This document shows, piece by piece, positions 11,891-21,262 of a stretch of DNA of 64,000 bases. Position 1 is the stretch's first letter. Every line of letters begins with the position of its first letter. The stretch is from contig JADGJC010000157.1 in the NCBI GenBank assembly GCA_027596075.1, positions 28,965 to 92,964 on the forward strand, in the 5' to 3' direction. The notes below the pieces were generated by a model. The model did no database searches. It was not told the origin of the DNA and worked only from the letters and a program-made list of their open reading frames with translations. The position numbers and the translations under genes are program-made. This DNA is from Rhizophlyctis rosea (Eukaryota > Chytridiomycota > Chytridiomycetes > Rhizophlyctidales > Rhizophlyctidaceae).

Positions 11891-12570
11891 ATGCCCACCT
11901 GCCTCCAAAACATGCCGGCCAATTTTCACGCTCTCACCCTGAATACCAGTGCAAGTGCACAAGACGACAATATTCTCACCATCAAAACCACCGATCACAC
12001 CCTCCACGTCCCCAAAACCAGACTCACCAAAATACCATACTTTGAAGCCATGCTCAACTCCGGCTTCAGAGAATCAAAGACCAAAGAACTCACAGTCAAC
12101 ATGCCATCTTCGCACCTCCACGCATGTCTCCAGTACGCTGAATCGCCACGTAAACTAATATCCAACCTCCCACCCACCACAACCTTTCCCGCCCTTCTCA
12201 AAAACGCAGATTTTCTCAGTCTGGATCTACCTGAATACAGCACTAAAGACATCGACCACGACCTACACAATGTTTGTCGCGTCGAGTGGAACTGGTGGCA
12301 GGAGCTCGTCTGCGATGATGACGAGGCTCGGAACGCTGCTGTGGGCCTATTATGTGCTTTGGTTGCTGGCAAGTTGGATGTGGGAAATCCAAGCGATAGA
12401 GATAGAGCTTTTGAGTGCGTTTTATTCATTGTTTCACACGCGAGCGTATTTGGGCCGCATTTGCGGTATCATACGCTCAAGGTGGCGGAAGAGAAGCTGC
12501 TCGTACGGCGGGACAACTGGGTCAGTTGTGGAGATGCAAGCCGGAGCGAGCGTTGAGGGGTGGAGGATGA
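11891..12570 (+). pseudogene. BTB/POZ-like protein, tandem copy 1, one frameshift
   Basis: Starts at ATG 11891. Residues about 25-120 look like a BTB/POZ fold: ILTIKTTDHTLHVPKTRLTK, then IPYFEAMLNSGF, then LTVNMPSSHLHACLQYAE and LISNLPPTTTFPALLKNADF. The C-terminal part has EARNAAVGLLCALVAGK and FGPHLRYHTLKVAEEKL. It is clearly paralogous to 13339-14081. After KVAEEKLL the match moves to the next frame (TAGQLGQLWRCKPERAL against TAKQLASLRKWDAEDAL), so one base appears to be missing at about 12503-12506. Without correction the frame ends at 12556; in the paralogous frame it ends at 12570. BTB proteins commonly serve as Cul3 substrate adaptors, but this one lacks recognisable partner domains. 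Confidence 0.6.
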
Positions 12571-12750
12571 GGATGGCTAATTAGGTGTCGCCAATCTTGA
12601 TGAGCCAGTAAGAATTTGAATAGGAGCGCCCTATTCGCACTTTATCTACATGTGCTCTGCACAAAGCTTTCTACAGCCCAAATGCGAGTAAATACACAGA
12701 CTATCTACATCCATGGTGCTCTCTGCATGGTAAAGAAACGCCTGGTTTTC

Positions 12751-12793
12751 AAGGGGGGTTTTTGGGAGAAGGATTGAGCATTGTATTACTATC
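12751..12793 (+). pseudogene. relic of the 3' end of the 10449-11398 gene
   Basis: About 44 bp closely match 11350-11394, the last codons of the uncharacterised gene upstream. The shared core is GGATTGAGCATTGTATTA. Nothing else of that gene is found nearby. It sits between the two BTB-like copies and marks an old segmental duplication whose other parts have been lost. Confidence 0.6.
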
Positions 12794-13338
12794 GGTCCGT
12801 TGGAAAGTCATATTTCAATAAATTATCCCAACCCTATGATCCTTCAAAAACATTCCAGGGCGCAGTACCCTAGACCTCTGTCTTCCATCCCACGCATGAA
12901 GTGCCTGAAATAGAAAAAAAAAAACTCGCTTCATCCGAGCCTTCTTTTTCGGGGTCTGGATATTGCACTGGACCGTTTGGGACACCTAATGTCAGCTACT
13001 AGGAGACTTGATATGCTTGCTCAGACGATCTTTTCCTTCAAGTGTACTACGTGTGATATTGATGCAGGATGGAAATCGTTGACAGCTAAAGAGAAAGCAG
13101 GACAATCTGTGGACACTGCGCACCGAGAAATACTCCGAACTGAAACACGCCCCGTCTCAGTGTTTCTCGTCCGCTTTCTCACCAAGGTTGTTTTATGAAG
13201 CTGGCTGGAATTTTCCGCCCTCAAACAGCATATACACATCATATATAAACACCTCCCCCTCCTTCCTGGGACTCCTACTCAGCCTTTGGTCTTTCAATCA
13301 TTCTTATCACACAGAATTGACGAAAGTACAAGCTAGCA

Positions 13339-14081
13339 ATGGACACACAGACTTTGACGAACGACTTGAGCGCCATCAGCCTATCGGACGGTCCCTCACG
13401 CCGCATCACCGTCAAAACCAACGATGAAATCCTAGAACTGACGAAATGGCAATGGTCCAAAATCCCATGCTTCAATACCATCCTCACATCCGACTCTAAT
13501 CAATCCACGCCCAGCGAAGTCACCCTCGACATGCCTTCTTCTCATTTCAATGCCTGCCTCACCTACGCCGAAACCAATGAACCCCGCAAATTAGTTTCCA
13601 ACCTCCCCGCTACAACTTCGTTCCCAGCCCTCTACAAAGACCTGAACGTCCTCCATCTGGTGCTGCCAAGCAAGACTCTTGAGGAAATCAACGACGACCT
13701 CAAAGACATCTACGACGAGGATCTGGAATTGGGGGCTGCGACCGCAATGCCGCCCGCAACGCTGCCGTAAGTCTCCTCCACGCCATTGTATCGGGCAACC
13801 TCGATCTCTCTTATCATAAAACCAAGGCCAAAGTCTACAACATGATTCAATTCATCGTGGGGCATTATCGTACCTTCCGTCCGCACATGCGGTATCATTC
13901 GTTCGTGGTAGCTAGGGAGTATTTGAATTTGACGGCAAAGCAGTTGGCTAGTTTGCGGAAATGGGATGCGGAGGATGCGTTGGACGGGTTGGATTCGGAC
14001 GAGGAGGATGAGTCTGAATCTGATGCCATGGATGACAGCGACGAGGGAGGCTGTTATTATGATTCGGATGATTGGGATTGA
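13339..14081 (+). pseudogene. BTB/POZ-like protein, tandem copy 2, one frameshift
   Basis: Starts at ATG 13339. It has the same layout as copy 1: ITVKTNDEILELTKWQWSK, IPCFNTILTS, MPSSHFNACLTYAET and LVSNLPATTSFPALYKD. The frame breaks at the run of five G at 13731-13735. The next frame then carries CDRNAARNAAVSLLHAIVSG, collinear with EARNAAVGLLCALVAG of copy 1, and runs to TGA 14079-14081. One missing G explains the break, so a homopolymer assembly error or a recent mutation are both possible. The end is very acidic (SDEEDESESDAMDDSDEGG), a tail absent from copy 1. Confidence 0.6.
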
Positions 14082-14488
14082 TGCAAAAGATGGTGGGGGG
14101 TGGGAAACGTATGCGTAAGCCGAAGGGAATCGTGGGAAAATCTCATACCGTACCACTATTTTGCACAAATCAGAAAAATTTGATATCATCCGATTGCTTA
14201 TTTGTTCTCAAGTCAAACAAGGTCAAAACAAGAGAACAACATGGTCAAGTGTCAATGACTTGCGGGAAAGATAGAAGGGCCCCATTTGTTTACCCGGGTT
14301 TGTTTATCAACAAACTTGATGGTCATGGAAAGTGCGCAGGTTGTGAAGAACGACTGTGGCCCAGACTTTGTGCTCGTGAATCAGGCCGCATGATTATGTA
14401 CAAAGATTCTAATTTCTATTAGCACCTTATCTACACTCAAAACCCCTCACTCCAAGAAGGTATTTAGATCCATATCTCAGTTAACACA
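14082..14488. other. intergenic, no gene seen
   Basis: Convergent spacer between BTB copy 2 and the glycosyltransferase gene. One open frame (14072-14422) runs through it but lacks any family resemblance. Confidence 0.4.
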
Positions 14489-16171
14489 TCATCTCTTCCA
14501 CCACCCCTCCCACCATTCCTTCCCCTCCTCCTCCCCACTCAAAACCCCCTCCATCCACCTCTTCCAATCCCTAAACTCAGTATCAACAACCGTCGNNNNN
14601 NNNNNAACCTCATCATTCCCCGCCTCCCCACCCCTAAAAAACCTCCCCTCCCTCCACCCCTCCGGCGGTCTATCCCTACTCAACGGCGCCTCCATCCCCT
14701 CCGGCAACACCCAATCGCCCACATACCCCACCCGCGGCCGGATGTACTTCACCATGTAATCTTCCCAGGATTGAATTTTATAATGTACAATCTCCGCTTC
14801 CTCGTGAGGGATGGTTCTGCTTGTCTCGGGAGTGGAATTAGGGATGATGTCCCACCAGTGAATGATAGTGACGGGTTCCGCGAGACGGGTGAAGAGGATG
14901 GGTTTTGTGGCGTAGGAGTTCATGGTGGCGTTTTGGGAGCGGAGAGTGTAGGTTTCTGGGAGGGTGTAGGGTTGTTGAGGGCGGTGGACGAGGTTGGAGG
15001 AGCCGAAGACTAGTGGTGAGAAGAGGAGTTGAGGGGTTTGGAGGGTTGTTTGTGGGGTTGGGGAGGAGAAGTCGTAAGCGGTGTTGTTGGTGATGAAGGA
15101 TGAGATGCAGTGGCGGAATGTGAATTTTGTGGGACCTTGGGGTGGTGAAGTATCGTCTGCGGTTGAGGGGATAGCTGTCGCCGGGATGGTCTCTGGTTCA
15201 CAATTCTTCAAGAACAAGAACTCGTCTACGTCTGGGAAGAAAGTCCAATGACATAATCTATCCGCCAGAACCTTCCCGTGAATGAACGCTTGCGCTTGGG
15301 CTTTGTTCCACGGCCACATGATGCGTGTGACAATATTTTGCAGTCCATTATCCGGAATGAAGCCAGCAAGGTTATCGCCACTGTTGTTGTCGTAGATGAT
15401 AAAGTGGTCCACGCCGATTGCGGAGTGGTATGTGATCCAATCTTTCAGAATGTGAGTTTGGTTGTACAGTTCCGTAACGATGCAGGTTTTGTACGGAAGA
15501 GAAGTAAGAGGCATCGAAGACACTGACGGCATGATCCGGAGGGAATCAAACGAAAATCGACTATGAATGACTTTCTTCGTTCCTGTCGACCGTTCCCGGA
15601 AAATGAGCCGCACAGTTTCCCCATGATAGACTCTCAAATCCACCACCTGATCATCCGCCCCATCTTTGATTTCTGCCACGACTGGAAACCTGCACTCCGC
15701 GACAACCCAGGCCTTGACATCCGGTATGACATGGATATCCATCTGCAGGGCTCCCAAATCGCAATTTATCAGGTCCCACTCCTCGTGACTTCCGACACCT
15801 TGAACGAAAGCCCACAAACTCCGCGTGTCATGCAAGACCGTCATTATGAGCGGTACCGTAGGGTCGAGCTCGTCCTGGCTCCACATTTGGGCTGGGTATT
15901 TTACGCTGGGTATATCTGCTGCCGTCTGCATCGGCACCGTAAGGTTCGATTCTGCTGTGGTTGGTAGTGGAGGGCGGAACGCATGGTGGGCAAGGTTGCT
16001 CAAGTGGTTGGTGGCGGTTTGCAAGTGGGACAAGGAGAGAGACTCGGTGAAGATTAAGGCGTAGCCAATTACGGTAAGGATGAGGAGGAAGGAGAAGGCA
16101 CCGAGAACGAAGCGGCGTTGAGGAGCACGTCGGCTGGGCTTGACCAAGCGGATGGGCAGATACTGCGTCAT
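14489..16171 (-). CDS. GT92-type glycosyltransferase, type II membrane protein
   Basis: A single-exon gene of about 560 residues. I chose the ATG at 16171 because the longer open frame begins with TTG. A basic N-terminus (KPSRRAPQRR) leads into one hydrophobic helix at about residues 21-41, so the protein should be a type II Golgi or ER membrane enzyme. The catalytic part shows CIVTELYNQTHILKDWITYH, GVDHFIIYDNNSGDN and, near residue 312, the metal-binding DVDEF, which fits the family 92 glycosyltransferases (former DUF23). Those transfer hexoses, often galactose, to glycans; the acceptor here cannot be read from sequence. A 10-N scaffold gap at 14596-14605 interrupts the last 40 codons, so the exact C-terminal frame is unverified. 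Confidence 0.82.
   Translation of the reverse strand: MTQYLPIRLVKPSRRAPQRRFVLGAFSFLLILTVIGYALIFTESLSLSHLQTATNHLSNLAHHAFRPPLPTTAESNLTVPMQTAADIPSVKYPAQMWSQDELDPTVPLIMTVLHDTRSLWAFVQGVGSHEEWDLINCDLGALQMDIHVIPDVKAWVVAECRFPVVAEIKDGADDQVVDLRVYHGETVRLIFRERSTGTKKVIHSRFSFDSLRIMPSVSSMPLTSLPYKTCIVTELYNQTHILKDWITYHSAIGVDHFIIYDNNSGDNLAGFIPDNGLQNIVTRIMWPWNKAQAQAFIHGKVLADRLCHWTFFPDVDEFLFLKNCEPETIPATAIPSTADDTSPPQGPTKFTFRHCISSFITNNTAYDFSSPTPQTTLQTPQLLFSPLVFGSSNLVHRPQQPYTLPETYTLRSQNATMNSYATKPILFTRLAEPVTIIHWWDIIPNSTPETSRTIPHEEAEIVHYKIQSWEDYMVKYIRPRVGYVGDWVLPEGMEAPLSRDRPPEGWREGRFFRGGEAGNDEVXXXXTVVDTEFRDWKRWMEGVLSGEEEGKEWWEGWWKR
14596..14605. other. scaffold gap (10 N)
   Basis: Ten N bases inside the 3' part of the glycosyltransferase gene. 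The true gap length is unknown, so the reading frame across it is not proven. Confidence 0.99.
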
Positions 16172-17647
16172 GGTTTCATTGAGGCTGAGGTACAACGGAA
16201 GAGGACTTATTGGAGAAGGACCGACTGTAATAGATTTCTAGAAGACTGGCTATTGAAAAGCGAAGTGAAATTTTGGGTGAGGAATGTGAGGGAGGGAAGG
16301 GTAACATGAGTGGGCGTAGAACTGGGCGTAGAAAGGGCTTTTGGGCCACAATCTGCACCCACACACTATTGGCGGCACAGTGGCTGAATGGATCATTTCT
16401 CTTGATTCTGGGAAATTTCAGGACTGCCCTAAAAATGAGAATATTTGATCAACATCGACGCTGATTCATGAATGGGGTCGACAACACGCGGGCCGCAATA
16501 TCGCGATGGGGTTGAGAGCTATGGCCCTCTGAGACTGCAAAGAGCTATGGCCCTCTGGAATATCAGGAAGAGCCGCAGTCGAGAATCGTGCGCAAAGGGG
16601 AGTGCAGGTGGCCGCAAAAACTGCCATCAATGAATCTATGCAAGTTTGGCGGTTAAACTATCCTGCGTCCTCTTCCGTAAACGCGGTTGAACCTGTTCCA
16701 AGCTCACCCGGACCTTCCTCAATGGCCGCCCTGCTCTGTCACTGGCTTAAAAGATACCCAAGGCATAAGACACATAAGCGTGACAATCTGTGACAACCAG
16801 GTTCCGTTGTGCCGTAAGAGATTCCAGTCTAAAAATTACGGGGTCGACCCATTTTTGAAAAGAGGTGATAGCTCATATCCATGCGATGTCGGGCTTGCCA
16901 TCATACTGACAATCATCACAAGTTCACATTTCGTAAGTTGCAGTCGATAGCGAAGGGTCGAAGGCACAAGCTTCGCCGCTTTCGAGTTTTCCACTTTGGA
17001 TAAGCTTCCTGTTCCGCCAATCGCCTTCTCCGACCATCATTCATATAAGCACGCAGCTGCTCACATCAGGCGGAACATGGGATCGGTGTGGAGGGGTAGC
17101 CTAGTAGCCTGTCATCAGACTCATCAAACCCCTGCACCTCACTGCGATTGCGCCCATGGCGGCACAGTGACCGAGCAAAGAATTTCCTCTCGAAATTTGG
17201 CCCGGGCTTCGCGATCCCCGAACCTTGTTTTTCACCAAATGCGGTTACGTCGCCAGCGAGAACCAGGACCACAGCCGCTGCTCCATCATCCGTATGAACC
17301 GTATGGTCGGTAGGTTCAAGAATTTGAAGGAACCGCCCAAAGCCATCATCCTCAAAGCCCACCTCCTTGCGGAGGCAGCCTGCTGCTCCGAAGCTGCGGG
17401 AATGCCGCCGGTGCGGCGAGCGCAAAATTGGACTGGCGGACCTGGACCTCCAAAACCGAGTGCCAGAAACCAAACAACTGAAAAGATCCTCGTCTGGTGC
17501 GCGGAGCACACGTCCGTCGCTTGTTCAGTCTTCGGTACATGGAAGTTCCACGAGAGATCATCCGTAAACCTCAATTAGAGAATAGACGAGGCGACGGTAC
17601 GCTGGGTCCAACACCTCATCGCGCAGCGAGATAAAATCCTATCATCT
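16172..17647. other. intergenic with one unit of a duplicated block
   Basis: This holds the promoter of the glycosyltransferase and the upstream region of secreted gene 1. The part at about 17159-17370 recurs at about 18595-18780 upstream of secreted gene 2 and is listed separately. The remaining frames show no family resemblance. Confidence 0.4.
17159..17370. repeat. duplicated upstream block, unit A
   Basis: Shares several blocks in the same order with unit B at 18595-18780: GGCACAGTGAC, then CACCAAATGCGGTTA(C/T)GTCG, then AAAGCCATC(A/C)TCCTCAAAGC followed by CCACCTCCTTG. Each unit lies 250-300 bp upstream of one of the paired secreted-protein genes, so the block was duplicated along with the gene. 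Minus-strand frames of both units share EVGFE(D/E)DGF and AGD(V/I)TAFG, so a relic coding exon is an alternative to a promoter block. Confidence 0.65.
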
Positions 17648-18268
17648 ATGGGCCTTTTATTGGCCTGGTTTTGCACCTTCACTGTAGCCATCGAAGTCCC
17701 TTGTTATAATCCCAACGACCCAGCTTGTGTCTGCATTGTCCCTGACTATATATCGTCCAGAGTCTGCGACCGATATATGGAAGCATGTACATCCCCCGCC
17801 ATATGTGGTGGAGGCGACAATTTTGTTGTGAGTTGTCTGCATGATCCGTATGCTTTTTTTTCCTGAAAAACTGCGAATCATGCTCTTAGGCTCACGAAAT
17901 ATTCAGGTCGACCTACATCTACTACCACAAAGACAACTTCCACTCACGCTTACACCAAACACGCTCCCACAACCACATCAATGAAGATCTACTCCAAAGC
18001 CGTCCAGACCACCGTCAAGATCTCCACGACATCTTTCCCAAAGATCTACATCAAGCCCACGACCACGAAGCCCACATATGCCAAAATCACCGTTTCGAAA
18101 ACTCGGACGATGCACCGTCCCGTGCCCACTCCCAAAACGGCACCCAAACCCAAGATCGTACACAAGGTGATCAACGTCAAGGCTCCGGCAACGAAGAAGA
18201 ACGACGCTGTCAAGGCCTTGCCGAAGAAGTATGGGAAGATTGTTAAGAAGTATATTGTTAGGGGTTAG
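17648..18268 (+). CDS. small secreted Cys-rich, Thr/Lys-rich protein, copy 1
   Basis: The ATG at 17648 opens a signal peptide (MGLLLAWFCTFTVA). A short Cys-rich segment follows with spacing C-x7-C-x-C-x10-C-x6-C-x5-C. The C-terminal part is a low-complexity Thr/Lys/Pro-rich domain (such as IKPTTTKPTYAKITVSKTRT) ending KKYIVRG. My model joins 17648-17847 to 17890-18268 (CC|GTATGC and TTAG|G), which closes in frame at 192 residues. A second donor, GTGAGT at 17828, matches the donor position used in copy 2 but gives the other frame, so the junction is uncertain. The family is unknown to me; the layout suggests a cell-wall-associated or secreted structural or effector-type protein. Confidence 0.6.
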
Positions 18269-19085
18269 CGCGCACTGAGGCGCAGATAAAGATGCGAGAT
18301 AACCAGAAGTAGTATCGAAAAAGCTCTATTCTTAATGTTCATACATCTATGAAGACTTATTTATAGCGCGTTGATATTTCCCTAATACAGAGACAGCTGG
18401 GCCATAGAGCAAGATCAGCTGATTTGTTATTCAACTGGTGGTAACGGCATGCTGAGGGCATACTCAAGCGTCATCTAATGGCTCATGGTGAAATGAGTCG
18501 AAACGTGAGCATCTTGCCGCAGCACCGTCTCCACTTTACCGTAGCCCATGCCATTTCAGCGTCACTTTATCAAGACCCCAATCAGAGTTGCTCTGGTGGC
18601 ACAGTGACGCAACAATAAACGCCATACATGGATCTTGGCCGCAGGCTGCGCAGCAGCCGGTCACCAAATGCGGTTATGTCGCCAGCACGAACGAGACACC
18701 GCCGTTTGGATATTGGGCGCATTGGGACCATACCTTCGGAAAGTTCAAAGCCATCCTCCTCAAAGCCCACCTCCTTGTTGATCCCAGTGCTCCAATAACT
18801 CGGGCGGGCGGGGTGCAACGCAACCTGAACCGGATCCTGACATTCGACGCCAGAGATTCGAACAAGGTCTCGAACAACATAAAAGTAAAAGATTGCCAGT
18901 CCTCGATTGATGCAAAGACAGTCCTCTTCATCACGTGTCGGCCGTTCATCGTTCTGGGTTTTCCTGCGAGTTGGATGCTAGATCCATCTCAGTGATTCAT
19001 GGAATAGACAAGGATACCACGTACGTGCTAGAGATCTTCTTCCTCATAGAAACTTTTCGTAGACCCGGACGCAACTATCCTCGAT
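18269..19085. other. intergenic with the second duplicated block
   Basis: The spacer between the two secreted-protein genes. It contains unit B of the duplicated block at about 18595-18780. No other feature is supported. Confidence 0.4.
18595..18780. repeat. duplicated upstream block, unit B
   Basis: The partner of 17159-17370, about 300 bp upstream of secreted gene 2. Core blocks are nearly identical but the sequence between them differs, so conservation is patchy and not a simple recent copy. Confidence 0.65.
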
Positions 19086-19717
19086 ATGCACCTCATTTCT
19101 CAAAAACGTCTTGGAGGGTTCTTCCTCCTTTTTGCTTGGTTGTCCAGCATTGCCGCCACCTTTGTAGCGGCTTGTAACCCCGGCGAGCCAAACTGCGTTT
19201 GCAACGTCCCCGAGGGGGCCGGCGCTGGTGTCTGTGAACTGTTCATTGCAAGTTGCTTGACCACTGCTTGTTCTGGCAACACAACTCCTACGGTAAGTTG
19301 TGTGTTGAGACTTCCTTGGCGCCGGGAAAGCCCGAAGGCTTGCTTATAGCCGATCAACTGATCACAACTTCCACACGATAGTGCACCTGGGGCAGTGGGT
19401 CGCTCTATAACATCAACGTAGCTTATGCGTGCGATTTTGCAGCGGGGCACGTCGATTACACGTTGTACTTGTTGAACAGGATTGTGCCTCCTTACACCAA
19501 ACCTCTCACGATCACCTACACCAAGTCCGCCAGCACGACCACGAAATGGTCCACCACCACCCTGACTGCTTACTCTAAAATCTTGACCAAGTGGGCCACG
19601 ACCACCAAATGGAGGGAGATTACCAAGATCTCTACGAAGACTACCACGAAGACATCTACTAAACTTGCTATGAAGACTAGTACCAAGTTGAGCTACACAA
19701 CTGTGTACAAATGTTAG
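19086..19717 (+). CDS. small secreted Cys-rich, Thr/Lys-rich protein, copy 2
   Basis: Two exons, 19086-19292 and 19382-19717, close in frame (543 nt, 180 residues). The ATG at 19086 starts a signal peptide with a hydrophobic core (LGGFFLLFAWLSSIAATFVA). The Cys-rich segment has spacing C-x6-C-x-C-x10-C-x6-C-x4-C and shares the NPxxPxCVCxVP core with copy 1. Exon 2 adds CTWGSGSLYNINVAYACDF, with two more cysteines, and then a Thr/Lys/Ser tail (TKSASTTTKWSTTTLTAYSK and similar) ending in Cys. No known family is recognised. The pair arose by tandem duplication that included the upstream block. Many Thr/Ser residues make O-glycosylation likely (inference). Confidence 0.7.
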
Positions 19718-19999
19718 AGCGGCGGCAATTTAGGAAATATAGACAATAGTTAATGGTTTGGGATCTAGACTCCCGAGATGGGGAAGTACTATGAACTTTA
19801 GATATTAGGAGTTTGATCAAATACAAGATAAATGAATCTATCGGGATCTTCCTTATTGGAAGACCCTGAGGCGCACTATGTCCTTGCCAATCATTGCATT
19901 GCACCTCAGCACCGAGCACAAATGTAACGTTCATTTGTGAAAAACCTCAAAATTTGATTCCCTCATCCTATATTACATCCATCAAACACTGGGACCAAA

Positions 20000-21181
20000 T
20001 TACCTCCACTCATCCGCCCCAACCATTGACGGATGCACCAAGACATAATGATCCCTCAAAAGTAAAATAAACTCCTCCGCCCTCCTCAACCTACTCTCAA
20101 CATCGTCATCCCCCAACCCCCGATCCTGGAACGCATACGTCCGCTTCGTCCACTTTTCCGAATGCAGGAACATTTGCTGTAATCTACCGTACAGTCTGTA
20201 CCGCCCTTGCCCTACTAAGAACGCCATCACAGCCAGAATAACGGATATAGGAGCTAGGATGCTGTTTCTGACGTCGCGTTGGTTTTCGACGTTGAAGGAG
20301 GTGATGGTGACCATGAGTTCTTTCCAGTTCAGCAGGTTTTGTGGGTCGGTGATGTTGGTGGCCCAGACTAGGTCGGTGTCGTCGGAGGAGAGGAAGGAGG
20401 TTGAGCTGATGGTATGGTAAACTTCGACATCTTCCATGCTGAAAGGCTGCCAGACGCCCTTCCATCCTTGGTAAGTATGTTGGGTGAGGAAGGCGGCCAC
20501 GCCAGTAGAGTTAAGACCGGCTTCAACGCGGATGTATCCTCGGCCGGTAATGGGGAAGTTGTTGATCTTTTCGTAGAGCGCGGTTTGGTTCTCATTTTGG
20601 AAATTAATGTAGTCTGCAGAGTCGGGGTTGGTGTACCGGGAGCCGTAAATGAGGACGGTGCTGTCGTGGACTTGGAAGTCGGGACACCGATATGCGAGAG
20701 CCCAGTCAGGATCTTCACTATTTTTACCCCCGGGAATCGTGGCATTGGTATCTGGCAATCGCCCTATAGGTTGCACCGTTATGCCCCACCCAACGTTTGT
20801 GCCCGCATCTGCCAGTACGAAAGGTCCGTTCACCGCAAAACCGTTGGTGGCGGGATCGAGGCACGGTCCGCTTTGTGGACTGGAGTTGAACAGGCAAAGG
20901 GTACAATTCGGCGGGGCGGTTACGGAAGGGCGGGTGTAGGCGGAGAAGAATAGGGTAGGCATTGTGACGGTGGTGTCGATGTCGATGATGGTTTGTGTGG
21001 TCGGTACTTGGGTGACGAAGAGGAAAACTGAATACGTTGCCCAACTCAGCCATGCAGAGATTGCCAGGACCCATAATGCAATCTGGATCTGCATGACTGA
21101 GCATGGGAGATGGTAGAACTTTGACCGTTTGCGATGGGGCGAGGGATGTGAAGAGGGTGCATTCAAGTTCTTGTATGTCAT
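20000..21181 (-). CDS. two-TM membrane protein with large ectodomain, unassigned
   Basis: A single open frame of 393 residues from ATG 21181; the open frame extends further upstream but from a TTG. A basic N-terminal tail leads to TM1 at about residues 33-56 (ALWVLAISAWLSWATYSVFL). A 250-residue loop with several cysteines (CTLCLF, GPCLDP, YRCPDF) and many N-glycosylation sequons follows, then TM2 (ILAPISVILAVMAFLV) and a 70-residue cytosolic tail with an acidic/basic helix. The topology (N and C inside, glycosylated ectodomain between two TMs) resembles that of trimeric two-TM channels or some sensors, but I see no diagnostic motif and do not assign a function. Confidence 0.7.
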   Translation of the reverse strand: MTYKNLNAPSSHPSPHRKRSKFYHLPCSVMQIQIALWVLAISAWLSWATYSVFLFVTQVPTTQTIIDIDTTVTMPTLFFSAYTRPSVTAPPNCTLCLFNSSPQSGPCLDPATNGFAVNGPFVLADAGTNVGWGITVQPIGRLPDTNATIPGGKNSEDPDWALAYRCPDFQVHDSTVLIYGSRYTNPDSADYINFQNENQTALYEKINNFPITGRGYIRVEAGLNSTGVAAFLTQHTYQGWKGVWQPFSMEDVEVYHTISSTSFLSSDDTDLVWATNITDPQNLLNWKELMVTITSFNVENQRDVRNSILAPISVILAVMAFLVGQGRYRLYGRLQQMFLHSEKWTKRTYAFQDRGLGDDDVESRLRRAEEFILLLRDHYVLVHPSMVGADEWR

Positions 21182-21262
21182 GATTGAGAATTTCGAGGTG
21201 GGCGTATCCAACCACCGGGCCGCTTCGAGGAGCTGCGATGAGAAACAACGACGAGGCTGCAA

